Shown: positions 51,514 through 59,611 of the stretch, in pieces | Layout of the letters: each line of letters opens with the position of its first letter | Position numbering within the stretch: the stretch's first letter is position 1 | From: Lentibacillus siamensis | GTDB lineage: Bacteria > Bacillota > Bacilli > Bacillales > Amphibacillaceae | Direction of reading: 5' to 3' | DNA: 64,000 nt | NCBI RefSeq assembly: GCF_039522605.1 | Contig: NZ_BAAADS010000015.1 | Span: forward strand, 62,001 to 126,000 | The notes under the pieces: generated by a model | What the model was told of the DNA's origin: nothing | Seen by the model: only the letters and a program-made list of their open reading frames with translations | Databases searched by the model: none | Program-made: the position numbers and the translations under genes

Positions 51514-52320
51514 TTACACGCTCCTTGTTGGTTGTTTGGTTGAATAGTTTGTTTGGGCCAGCTCCATTACCTCATCCCATTGACTTTTCGATAGTGTAAT
51601 TGGCTCAAGCTGGAGGTCCAATCCATCTCTGAATCCTTCATAAAATGCCTGCTTAACTGTTTCGTATGTGTGCCGTTGTGCAGTCAGTTGATTAATGGCA
51701 GTTGCTTTTTGTGCAAATGCCTGACGTTTTCTCGCTTTAACTTTCTCATTTGGAAAAACAAATAAGTCAAATAGCATGGCTTCATCAATGGATAGTGGTA
51801 TGGCCCCGTGCTGCAACAGAACTCCCCGCTTTCGTGTCTGCGCATTGCCTGATAGTTTTTTGCCGTCTGCAACCATTTCATAAAAAGCGGGGCGTTCAAA
51901 GCAAATGGCGCTTCTATCTCCCGACAGGTCCTCGGCATAATTTGCATCAATCCCAAGGTTTTTGAACCCCCGGATAATGCCTTTTGACAAAAGATAGTAT
52001 GCTTTTTGGATGGATGACGGGATCTCGGGATTCTTTTCAGAGATGACAATGCTGTATGTCAGTTCATCATCATGCAATACTGCACTACCACCAGTCAACC
52101 GACGTACATACTGACATTGTTGTTTGTGCAGATTGTGAAAATCAATTTCGGATTCTTTCTGAAAATGTCCCAGTGATAAACTTGGATTTTTCCAGCCGTA
52201 AAACCTTAGTACTGGTGGGATTTTCCCATCGCTGTGCCAGTTCAATAATGTTTCATCCAATGCCATATTCACGGAAGCATCATGAATTCCGCTGTCCAAA
52301 AATCCCCATTTTTGATGCAT
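51514..52320 (-). CDS. lipM: Octanoyl-[acyl-carrier-protein]:GcvH N-octanoyltransferase (LipM)
   Basis: The 268-aa protein of the lipoate ligase/octanoyltransferase fold has NMALDE, LRFYGWKNPSLSLGHFQ, RRLTGGSAVLHDDELTYS, and an active-site cysteine in SAICFERPAFYE, the position used by LipM rather than lysine-dependent LipB or ligases. It moves octanoate from ACP to GcvH for LipA to convert. ATG 52320 has AAGGAGG 6-7 nt upstream. It forms an operon with lipA under an apparent TPP riboswitch. Confidence 0.88.
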   Translation of the reverse strand: MHQKWGFLDSGIHDASVNMALDETLLNWHSDGKIPPVLRFYGWKNPSLSLGHFQKESEIDFHNLHKQQCQYVRRLTGGSAVLHDDELTYSIVISEKNPEIPSSIQKAYYLLSKGIIRGFKNLGIDANYAEDLSGDRSAICFERPAFYEMVADGKKLSGNAQTRKRGVLLQHGAIPLSIDEAMLFDLFVFPNEKVKARKRQAFAQKATAINQLTAQRHTYETVKQAFYEGFRDGLDLQLEPITLSKSQWDEVMELAQTNYSTKQPTRSV

Positions 52321-52360
52321 AATGTTACCTCCTTCGCTGATAACGTAAGAAACTTCCGGA

Positions 52361-52394
52361 TAAATTTAAAGACTGCAACCAGTGGGCTGCAGTC
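52361..52394 (-). terminator. Riboswitch terminator hairpin
   Basis: On the minus strand GACTGCA (52394-52388) pairs with TGCAGTC (52377-52371), followed by TTTAAATTTA. The 5' arm can alternatively pair with TGCAGTC at 52421-52415, at the end of the riboswitch P1 stem. Confidence 0.7.
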
Positions 52395-52414
52395 AGGTTA
52401 AATATATGTAAAAT

Positions 52415-52506
52415 GACTGCACTTTCCCACGCTGGTATTATCCGGTTCGGGTTCAAGGGTCGGAATAAATGTATTCCTCTCAGCCAGTCAGCTCCCCTAG
52501 TGCTAA
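52415..52506 (-). promoter_or_regulatory. TPP riboswitch (THI element)
   Basis: The minus strand carries the conserved aptamer blocks in order: AGGGGAGC, CTGAGAGG, GACCCTTGAACC, then CCGGATAATACCAGCG and GTGGGAAAGTGC. P1 pairs GCACT with AGTGC. The P1 3' strand overlaps TGCAGTC (52421-52415), which can pair with the terminator's 5' arm as antiterminator. TPP binding would therefore favour termination before lipM. No thiamine gene lies between it and lipM. Confidence 0.92.
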
Positions 52507-52711
52507 AAAATGGTATTTAATTATTACTCATTATCTTAACGGGAAACTTTCACAATGTAAAGGTTCCAACGAATCATATTTTGAGGCAGGTGCGCAGCCC
52601 GGGGACCCCATTCGACCCCATTCGGAGGGGCTAATGCGATTGAATCACGATTCCGGAGTGGGTACCCGCTATTTTGCGTGCGCTATCCACGATTCGCAGA
52701 AATTATTTCGA

Positions 52712-52834
52712 AAAAGAGGTTGGGACAAATCGGAAAGTGAAAATTAAAAGTCGAACGATTCTAGCGGCTGAGCCTATCACGTTAATTCGTCTCTTCTTTT
52801 GATAAAACCCTTTTTGTCCCAGCTTCATTTTTAA
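52712..52834. repeat. Palindromic TTGGGACAA-flanked element
   Basis: GAGGTTGGGACAA (52715-52727) and TTGTCCCAGCTTC (52814-52826) are inverted arms around about 85 bp. It lies after trpA and, read on the minus strand, ends with CCTCTTTTTC, so it may act as the trp operon terminator. The 52507-52711 stretch beside it holds repeats of ccccattcg but no gene. Confidence 0.5.
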
Positions 52835-53608
52835 TTAGATGCTTTCCTGTATCAACTTTTGAACATTTTTCGTCTCATTCTGATGCAAAAAGTTCACGAT
52901 AGTACTTCCTATAATAACCCCATCACATGCGTCGGCAAGGTTGTGTGCCTGTGAACTGGTCGAGACGCCAAATCCGGCCAGTACCGGTTTATCAGTGTAC
53001 TGTTTCAGCTTTTGCAGATAGCCTTTTACCTTATTGTCATGTGCTCTTCTGGCCCCGGTTGTACCAGTGACAGAAACGGCATAAAGAAAACCCTCTGTCC
53101 GCTCGGCAATTTTTTGCAGGCGGTCATCTGGTGACGTCATCGCAGCAAGCCGGATACAGGAAATGTTATTTTGGTGTAAATCATCTGTGATTATTCCTTC
53201 CTCTTCCAGTGGAAGGTCAGGAACGATGACTCCGTTCACTCCGGCATCGGCACAATCTTTGGCGAATTTTTCAGTGCCATATTTAAAGACCGGATTCAGG
53301 TAGGTCATTAAAATAACCGGTACTGTCCGTGTGTCAGCAAAGCTTTTTAACGTTTCCAGAACAGTGGTAAGGGTCGTGCCATTTTTCAGGGACCGCTGAC
53401 CGGCATCCTGAATGGTCGGTCCGTCAGCAACGGGGTCTGAAAAGGGAATCCCCAGTTCCACGGCCGCAGCGCCACTCTGCTGTAAAAATTCCAGCTGCTC
53501 CTCCAATTGATCAAGTGGTTTGTCACCGGCCATGATATATGGGACAATCACCTTCTTGTTGTTTTCGAGTTTTTCCGCTAGTGCTTGGTCCAATTTCAAA
53601 TTACTCAT
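52835..53608 (-). CDS. trpA: Tryptophan synthase alpha subunit
   Basis: The 257-aa TIM-barrel protein has VELGIPFSDPVADGPTIQ, with the catalytic Glu and Asp residues of the family, and VTGTTGARR with the phosphate loop. It cleaves indole-3-glycerol phosphate to indole, which passes to TrpB. ATG 53608 overlaps the trpB 3' end by 8 nt and has GGAGG 8 nt upstream; an in-frame start at 53623 contains that RBS. Confidence 0.95.
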   Translation of the reverse strand: MSNLKLDQALAEKLENNKKVIVPYIMAGDKPLDQLEEQLEFLQQSGAAAVELGIPFSDPVADGPTIQDAGQRSLKNGTTLTTVLETLKSFADTRTVPVILMTYLNPVFKYGTEKFAKDCADAGVNGVIVPDLPLEEEGIITDDLHQNNISCIRLAAMTSPDDRLQKIAERTEGFLYAVSVTGTTGARRAHDNKVKGYLQKLKQYTDKPVLAGFGVSTSSQAHNLADACDGVIIGSTIVNFLHQNETKNVQKLIQESI

Positions 53609-54806
53609 TAACCTCACCTCCAAGTACGTCTTTTACTGATTCAACGTCTTTATCACCACGGCCTGATAAGCAAATAACCAATGACTCGTCTTTGTTCATG
53701 TTTTTTACTTGTTTCAATGCGTATGCAACGGCATGCGCGCTTTCTAAAGCAGGTATAATCCCTTCTGTTTGCGATAATAGTTTGAATGCGTACAGTGCTT
53801 CATCATCTGTGATTGATGTGTAGGTTACCCGGTTCGAATCATGAAGATGGCTGTGTTCAGGTCCAATTCCCGGGTAATCAAGTCCTGCTGAAATCGAGTG
53901 CGCCTCTTCAATTTGACCATCTTTATCCTGAAGCAGATGAGTCATCGTACCGTGCAAAACGCCAACATTTCCGGCAGTGATGGTAGCGGCGTGTTTGTTT
54001 GATTCAATACCGCTTCCGCCTGCTTCAACCCCATAAAGGCGGACCTGTTCATCCTCAATAAACGGATAAAACATTCCCATTGCATTGCTGCCGCCGCCAA
54101 CACAAGCTATGACAGCATCAGGCAGCTGGCCGTTGAGTTCCTGAAATTGTCGTTTTGTTTCCTGACCGATAACTGACTGAAAATCGCGAACCATTTTAGG
54201 AAACGGGTGCGGCCCGACGACAGATCCGATAATATAATGGGTATCTTCCACGTGTGAGACCCAGTAGCGAAGTGCTTCATTTACCGCATCTTTCAAGGTT
54301 CCGCTTCCCTGTGAGACACTTTCTACTTTTGCGCCAAGCAATTCCATCCGGAACACATTGAGTTTTTGTCTGCGGATATCTTCTTCCCCCATGAAAACAA
54401 CACATTCCAGACCAAGCAGGGCGCATACGGTGGCTGTAGCAACACCGTGCTGACCGGCACCGGTTTCTGCAACGACTTTCTTTTTGCCCATGCGGAGCGT
54501 TAACAATGCCTGGCCGATGGTGTTATTGATTTTGTGTGCACCGGTATGGTTAAGATCCTCGCGTTTCAGATAAATAGACGGACCGCCCAGCTGTTTCGAT
54601 AAATTTTCAGCATGGTAAAGAGGCGTTTCCCGTCCGACATACTGTTTTAAATAGTAGTCCAGTTCTGATGTGAAAGCAGGATCATTTTTTGCAGATTCAT
54701 AGGCTTCCTCCAATTCATAAATTGCGGGCATCAGCAGTTCCGGAACAAATTTGCCGCCAAAGCTGCCATACCTACCTGTTGGATCAGGCATTGTATAAGT
54801 TGTCAT
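53601..54806 (-). CDS. trpB: Tryptophan synthase beta subunit
   Basis: The 401-aa PLP enzyme has the Schiff-base lysine in GAHKINNTIGQ, substrate loop ETGAGQHGVATA, and phosphate-binding GGGSNAMGMF. It condenses indole with serine. It is followed by trpA with an 8-nt overlap. Upstream a 7-copy 21-bp tandem repeat separates it from trpF. GAGAGGATGATGAAC lies before ATG 54806, a weak RBS. Confidence 0.96.
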   Translation of the reverse strand: MTTYTMPDPTGRYGSFGGKFVPELLMPAIYELEEAYESAKNDPAFTSELDYYLKQYVGRETPLYHAENLSKQLGGPSIYLKREDLNHTGAHKINNTIGQALLTLRMGKKKVVAETGAGQHGVATATVCALLGLECVVFMGEEDIRRQKLNVFRMELLGAKVESVSQGSGTLKDAVNEALRYWVSHVEDTHYIIGSVVGPHPFPKMVRDFQSVIGQETKRQFQELNGQLPDAVIACVGGGSNAMGMFYPFIEDEQVRLYGVEAGGSGIESNKHAATITAGNVGVLHGTMTHLLQDKDGQIEEAHSISAGLDYPGIGPEHSHLHDSNRVTYTSITDDEALYAFKLLSQTEGIIPALESAHAVAYALKQVKNMNKDESLVICLSGRGDKDVESVKDVLGGEVNE

Positions 54807-54826
54807 TGTTCATCATCCTCTCATTG

Positions 54827-54973
54827 TTTATCAGTCACTTCGTAAAGTTTATCAGTCAGTTTTGCTGGTTTATCGGTCACTTCGTAAAGTTTATCAGTCG
54901 GTTTCGTTCGTTTATCAGTCACTTCGCAAGATTTATCAGTCACTTTGCAAATCTATCAGCAACTTCAGGGATT
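54827..54973. repeat. Seven-copy 21-bp tandem repeat between trpF and trpB
   Basis: Units of 21 bp such as tttatcagtcacttcgtaaa plus g start at 54827 and repeat seven times with variation; a truncated eighth overlaps the trpF stop. In mRNA sense one frame is open and reads as repeats ending VTDK, but it has no start codon. Confidence 0.85.
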
Positions 54974-54976
54974 CTA

Positions 54977-55585
54977 TCAGGATTTCGCTTTTGCCTCGTG
55001 GACAAAACGGACAATTTTGTCGGCATCTTTTTGTCCGTCCGTTTCCACACCGCTGGAAACGTCGACACCGGCCGGATGGACTGCCGCAATTGCTTCCTGC
55101 ACATTGTCAGGATTGAGTCCGCCTGCCAAAATAATCTTGTTCAGATCAACCCCGCCGCCAGATAGTAAATTCCAATCAAACGTTGTACCATTTCCGCCGC
55201 GGTTCGGTCCGCGCGGGCTGTCAATCAACAGAAACTCACTCGGAAATGATGCGGCTGCTGCTGATGCAAATTCATTGGTCATCGGGTTTGCCTTAATAAC
55301 CGGATAGGAAAGACTGCCGGCAAATTCCGGCGTTTCATCCCCATGCAGCTGAATCAGATCAAGGTCGGCAATTTCAGCAGTCCGCTCAATTGCCTCTTTT
55401 GTTTCGTTCACAAAAACACCGACTTTCCGGACTGATGAGGAGAGGCTGATACCAATTTCAGCCGCCTGTTCCGGTGTGACCTGCCGTTTGCTTGGGGCGA
55501 AAACAAATCCGATAAAATCAGCACCAGCATCCGCTGCCGAGTGTGCTGCCTCCTTTGTTTGAATGCCACAAATTTTAACGAGCAT
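54977..55585 (-). CDS. trpF: Phosphoribosylanthranilate isomerase
   Basis: The 202-aa TIM-barrel enzyme starts with MLVKICGIQ, containing the general-base Cys, and has IQLHGDETPEF, LIDSPRGPNRGG and LAGGLNPDNVQEA. It isomerises phosphoribosylanthranilate. Its start overlaps trpC by 11 nt. Downstream comes the tandem repeat. Confidence 0.94.
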   Translation of the reverse strand: MLVKICGIQTKEAAHSAADAGADFIGFVFAPSKRQVTPEQAAEIGISLSSSVRKVGVFVNETKEAIERTAEIADLDLIQLHGDETPEFAGSLSYPVIKANPMTNEFASAAAASFPSEFLLIDSPRGPNRGGNGTTFDWNLLSGGGVDLNKIILAGGLNPDNVQEAIAAVHPAGVDVSSGVETDGQKDADKIVRFVHEAKAKS

Positions 55586-56375
55586 TTGCAGCGTCCCCTT
55601 TCGATAACGGGATTTGCAACGCTTGGAATTGTTCGGTTAAATCTTCTGCCTGCATCAATGTTTCACCAACCAAAATTCCATGTGCACCACTATTTCGGAC
55701 GTGAAGTACATCGCTTCTTGTTTTTATGCCGCTCTCGCTGATCAGCACTGTTTCCGGGTTAGTTACCATGGATGCAAGCCGTCCGAAAGTGTCCAAACTT
55801 ACATTAAATGTTTTCAGGTCCCGGTTGTTAATGCCAATGATTGCTGCATCGAGCGTAACTGCCTGTTTCATTTCGTCTTCATTGTGCACTTCGCAAAGCA
55901 CTTCCAGACCCTGTTCAGTTGCATACTGGTGCAGTTCCTTCAGTTTTTCCGGCGTGAGGGCTGCAACAATTAACAGGATAATTGAAGCACCCGCAGCTTT
56001 GGCTTGATCAATCTGCACGGTATCGATAAAAAAATCTTTGCAAAGGATTGGCAGGTCAGTCGCTTCCCGGACATTCCGCACATCATCCATCGATCCTTTG
56101 AAAAATGTTTTGTCGGTCAGAACGGAAATTGCTCCTGCTCCACATGCTTCATACTTTTTTGCTTGTTCGGCCGGGTTCACTTCCAAATTGATCGATCCTT
56201 TGGAAGGGGAAGCTCGTTTAATTTCAGCGATGATGTTCATCGTTTCCGTGCTACGAAATGAATCAGCAATACGCACAACAGATTTTTGATGTGCAGGTGC
56301 CGCTTTATTCGTTTCCAGTTTCAGCGTCCGTACTTCTTTTTCTTTTTCAGCGATGATTTTATCCAAGATGGTCAT
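55575..56375 (-). CDS. trpC: Indole-3-glycerol phosphate synthase
   Basis: The 266-aa enzyme has IIAEIKRASPSKG, LPILCKDFFID and IIGINNRDLKTF, the catalytic lysine and glutamate blocks of the family, and ESGIKTRSDV. ATG 56375 has AAGGAGG 9 nt upstream. It is not fused to trpF, as usual in Bacilli. Its start lies 2 bp before the trpD stop boundary. Confidence 0.95.
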   Translation of the reverse strand: MTILDKIIAEKEKEVRTLKLETNKAAPAHQKSVVRIADSFRSTETMNIIAEIKRASPSKGSINLEVNPAEQAKKYEACGAGAISVLTDKTFFKGSMDDVRNVREATDLPILCKDFFIDTVQIDQAKAAGASIILLIVAALTPEKLKELHQYATEQGLEVLCEVHNEDEMKQAVTLDAAIIGINNRDLKTFNVSLDTFGRLASMVTNPETVLISESGIKTRSDVLHVRNSGAHGILVGETLMQAEDLTEQFQALQIPLSKGDAANAR

Positions 56376-56376
56376 C

Positions 56377-57402
56377 CTAGATTGCCTCCTTTGCAACGGC
56401 TGAACTGTATTTGATCAGGTATTCCAGTTTTTCAAGTGCTGCACCGCTTTCGATACTTTCTCTTGCCAATTCAATGCCATCATAAATGGTGGATGCTTTT
56501 CCGTTTGCAAAAATGCCAAGTCCCGCATTAAGCAGCACCGTATCATAGTAGGCTCCTCGTTTACCCTCCAAAACACTGCGTAAAATCGCTGCATTTTCCT
56601 TGGCGGAGTCGCCGCGAATATCCGCATTCGCATATACCGGCAGGCGGACATCGGCCGGATGCAAAGTAAATGATGTGATTTCACCATTATTCAGCAGCGT
56701 AATATGGTTCTCGCCTGAAAGAGAGGCTTCATCCATATTGCCTGCACCATGTACAACGACGGCTCGCTTTCTTCCCATTTGGTTCAGTGCTTCCGCAAGC
56801 ATTGGCAGCATATCACGGCGATACACACCAAGCATCTGTGAATCCAGGTTGACCGGGTTTGTCAGCGGACCAATCAGATTAAAGCTGGTTGGTATACCAA
56901 GCTCTTTTCGGACTTTGGAAATCCGCTTCATGCCGGGGTGAACATGTGGAGCGAATAAAAAGGCAATATTATTTTCCTGCAACACTTTTTCGACGTGATC
57001 TTTCGAAAAGGATAGGGAAATGCCCAGTTCTTCCAGGACGTCAGCACTCCCGGTTTTACTGGAGATACTCCGATTCCCGTGCTTGGCAATTTTAATTCCT
57101 GCACCGGCAATCACAAATGCAGCAGTCGTGCTGATATTAAAACTGTTTGAGTAATCGCCCCCGGTGCCGCAATTATCCATAACATCCGTCAGTGTACTGG
57201 TTGTCGCACTGGATTGAGCGCGGATAACCGCTGCAAGTCCCGCAGCCTCGTCGGAAGTTTCTCCTTTTGCGCGTAACGCGGTTAAAAAGGATGCAAGTTC
57301 ACTGTTACTTGTTTCCGGTGAAAAACACATCGTTGCAGCGTCCTTCATTTCCTCTATCGTCAGATCCTGTTGATTCAGTAATTTTTCAAGATATTGTTTC
57401 AT
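56377..57402 (-). CDS. trpD: Anthranilate phosphoribosyltransferase
   Basis: The 341-aa enzyme has the PRPP-binding VMDNCGTGGDYSNSFNIST and KHGNRSISSKTGSADVLEEL, where the GTGGD and KHGNR motifs define the family. It couples anthranilate with PRPP. AAGGGGAA precedes ATG 57402. It follows trpE by 17 bp. Confidence 0.96.
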   Translation of the reverse strand: MKQYLEKLLNQQDLTIEEMKDAATMCFSPETSNSELASFLTALRAKGETSDEAAGLAAVIRAQSSATTSTLTDVMDNCGTGGDYSNSFNISTTAAFVIAGAGIKIAKHGNRSISSKTGSADVLEELGISLSFSKDHVEKVLQENNIAFLFAPHVHPGMKRISKVRKELGIPTSFNLIGPLTNPVNLDSQMLGVYRRDMLPMLAEALNQMGRKRAVVVHGAGNMDEASLSGENHITLLNNGEITSFTLHPADVRLPVYANADIRGDSAKENAAILRSVLEGKRGAYYDTVLLNAGLGIFANGKASTIYDGIELARESIESGAALEKLEYLIKYSSAVAKEAI

Positions 57403-57419
57403 GGTAATTCCCCTTCCGA

Positions 57420-58814
57420 TTAGTTTTTTACGCCATCAATTTCCATTAAGGATCGTGCTTTGTGCATGGTTTCGTAGTATTCCTTTTCCGGATCAGAATC
57501 CTGTACAATGCCAGCGCCGGCCTGTAAATATGCCTTGTTGTTGGTTATCATAAGGGAGCGGATTGCCAAGGAAAAGTTCAAATCATGATTGAAGTTGATG
57601 TAGCCGACCCCACCGCCATAAGCACCGCGTCTTGTATCTTCCAGGTCATTAATGATTTGCATGGCCCGCGTTCGTGGCGCCCCGGATACTGTGCCGGCGG
57701 GTAAACAGGTTAGCAGTGCATCAATACTCGAGTATGCTGGATGTAACGTTCCATGCACTTCCGACACCATGTGCATGACATGTTCGTATTTTTTGACATG
57801 CATGTAAGCTGGCACCGTAATCGAATCTTTGTTACAGACCCGTGCAAAATCGTTCCGGCTTAAATCCACCAGCATCTGGTGCTCGGAAATCTCTTTCTTG
57901 TCGGTAATTAAATCTTTGACAAGTTCATTATCGTCATCCCGTGAACGAGCACGCGGCCGCGTTCCGGCTATCGGATTTGTAACGATATCTCCGTCTTCCG
58001 ATTTCAGCAGGCTTTCGGGTGAAGAACCGAGCACCACATAATCGTCAAAATCGATGTAAAACATGTATGGGGAAGGGTTCGCATTTCTCAGTTTCCGGTA
58101 AAGTGAAAACGAGTCCCCGTTCACCGCTGCGATCATCCGTTGTGACAATACGACTTGTAAGACCTCGCCACGCTCAATGGACTCCTTGGCAATTTCCACA
58201 TTGCGCATAAATTGTTCTTTATCCATACTGGGCTGAAAATTAACTTCAACATCACGCGCTTGATCTACGCCAGCCGCCGGAACTAATGCCTGCTCCAGTT
58301 TTTTCAGTCGTTCATCCAGTCTCTGTTCCGGCTGATCGTCCAGGTTTGTTGCCACCAGGTAAACTTTGTCTTTTCGATGGTCAAAAACGATAACATCTTT
58401 ATATAGCATGAAATGTGCATCTGGCATGTTTACTTCATCAGGCAGTTCCTCACCAATATTTTCAAGCGGACGAATCGCATCATATCCCAGATAACCAATC
58501 GCGCCGCCGAAAAATGGAAAAGGGAGGGTGATATCTTTTTTGGGAAAAATGTCTTGTAAAATGGATACAATCGGCTTATCATGGGTTGCCGTGGTTGATT
58601 TGCGGTGATCGCTGACCATTGTCTCATTCTGATTGCCTACGAACTCCTGATACGGATTTGCCCCGATAAAGGAGAATTTTCCGTTCGCTTCATGCTGGAA
58701 TGAACTTTCCAGAAGAAACTTCTTTTCACCCTTTAAATTGCTGTATATTCCAATAGGCGTCAGCATGTCGGCATTATGTTCGGTGAATTTGCACGGTAAT
58801 GTTTTTGTGTTCAA
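57420..58814 (-). CDS. trpE: Anthranilate synthase component I
   Basis: The 464-aa chorismate-utilising enzyme has FSFIGANPYQEF at the N-terminal tryptophan-site region, NPSPYMFYIDFDD, PIAGTRPRA and GGGVGYINFNHDLNF in the catalytic domain. TTG 58814 is taken as start, with AAGGAG 8 nt upstream; the open frame begins earlier, at 58862, without RBS. No trpG follows, so the glutaminase is presumably pabA elsewhere, as in other Bacilli. Expression is governed by two T-boxes upstream. Confidence 0.95.
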   Translation of the reverse strand: MNTKTLPCKFTEHNADMLTPIGIYSNLKGEKKFLLESSFQHEANGKFSFIGANPYQEFVGNQNETMVSDHRKSTTATHDKPIVSILQDIFPKKDITLPFPFFGGAIGYLGYDAIRPLENIGEELPDEVNMPDAHFMLYKDVIVFDHRKDKVYLVATNLDDQPEQRLDERLKKLEQALVPAAGVDQARDVEVNFQPSMDKEQFMRNVEIAKESIERGEVLQVVLSQRMIAAVNGDSFSLYRKLRNANPSPYMFYIDFDDYVVLGSSPESLLKSEDGDIVTNPIAGTRPRARSRDDDNELVKDLITDKKEISEHQMLVDLSRNDFARVCNKDSITVPAYMHVKKYEHVMHMVSEVHGTLHPAYSSIDALLTCLPAGTVSGAPRTRAMQIINDLEDTRRGAYGGGVGYINFNHDLNFSLAIRSLMITNNKAYLQAGAGIVQDSDPEKEYYETMHKARSLMEIDGVKN

Positions 58815-58879
58815 ACAGATCAGCTCCTTTTTGATATTGGAAAAACTCGGCATGCGCCTCATTTTAATAGCTCAAATAA

Positions 58880-59165
58880 AAAATCCCCTGCAAAGGCATG
58901 CTACATGCATTTGCAGAGGACGATTGTGACCGTGGTGCCACCTCATTTGAAGAAAAAATCTTCAACTCATTTCAGATACGTGGAAACAGGGGAGGGTCAG
59001 CCCTGTTCCATATATCCTATCCGTGTAACGGCGGAACTCCGTGTTTCCGTACTGTTTTTCAGGAAACCTCTCGTAAGTCCATTCGGCTGCCATTCACGTA
59101 CCGGTATTTCACCATCACCGGTTCTCTGTAACGCTGCAGTACAGCTTACTCCTCTTACTCAATGA
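58880..59165 (-). promoter_or_regulatory. Proximal tRNA-Trp T-box riboswitch
   Basis: On the minus strand stem I contains the specifier region CGAATGGACTTACGAG, with TGG (Trp). The T-box AATGAGGTGGCACCACGG occurs at about 58928-58945, and a terminator stem CCTCTGCAAA..TTTGCAGGGG followed by ATTTTTT lies at 58883-58918. Uncharged tRNA-Trp would stabilise the antiterminator and allow trp transcription. It is the second of two in series before trpE. Confidence 0.93.
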
Positions 59166-59189
59166 TTTAATATATATCTATTTATGGAA

Positions 59190-59470
59190 GTACAAAAAAA
59201 GGGTCCCCATCCATCGAAAGGACGGGAGACCCGTGGTGCCACCTTTATTAGCTGAAATCAGCTCACTTTGGCAATATAAAACAGATGTTTTATATTAATC
59301 CCAGGTAACGATGGGATGGTTCGCCAAAGCCTACTGTACAAAACAAGTTCGGTTTGGAACTCGGAAGTCCATTCGTCTGCCGGTAACCATTGGCTTGCAG
59401 CGACCGCCAACTCTCTGAAGTGTCCCAACAGATTACTAATCTTCGTCTTTGCCGTTCGTATTAAAGTTAT
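59190..59470 (-). promoter_or_regulatory. Distal tRNA-Trp T-box riboswitch
   Basis: On the minus strand stem I has AGAGAGTTGGCGG, distal loop GCTGCAAGCC and specifier CGAATGGACTTCCGAG, again TGG. The T-box AAGGTGGCACCACGGG is at about 59230-59246, and terminator GGGTCTCCCGTCC..GGATGGGGACCC with T7 lies at 59194-59232. Tandem T-boxes demand two tRNA binding events for full read-through. Confidence 0.93.
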
Positions 59471-59478
59471 TGAGAATA

Positions 59479-59507
59479 ATCATAGGGGAATTTTCTCCGG
59501 ATGTCAA
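59479..59507 (-). promoter_or_regulatory. SigA promoter of the trp operon
   Basis: On the minus strand TTGACA (59507-59502) and TATGAT (59484-59479) are spaced by 17 bp, just upstream of the distal T-box. Confidence 0.85.
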
Positions 59508-59611
59508 TACATTTTTTAAAAAATTATTCAGACTGTTCATTTTTCACTGTTTCAAACAACCCTTATTGTGCTAAATTAGATATATATGATTTTCAAGAAG
59601 GAGTTCTGACG

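Noticed and set aside
52469..52747. 92-codon frame on the plus strand
   Set aside because: It lies antisense across the TPP riboswitch and the repeat region, with no RBS. The riboswitch explains the conserved sequence.
54827..54973. CRISPR array between trpF and trpB
   Set aside because: Units are 21 bp, contiguous and without distinct spacers, and no cas genes are present. It is a tandem repeat.
54827..54973. TRAP-binding (GAG/UAG) repeats in the trp operon
   Set aside because: The units lack spaced GAG/UAG triplets, and the operon is explained by T-boxes upstream of trpE.
58898..59165. Two overlapping plus-strand frames of 77 and 86 codons
   Set aside because: They are antisense to the proximal T-box, whose conserved elements account for the sequence.
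59501..59611. N-terminal extension of ddl
   Set aside because: The frame is open but has no RBS, and the normal Ddl start with AAGGAG lies at 59612.
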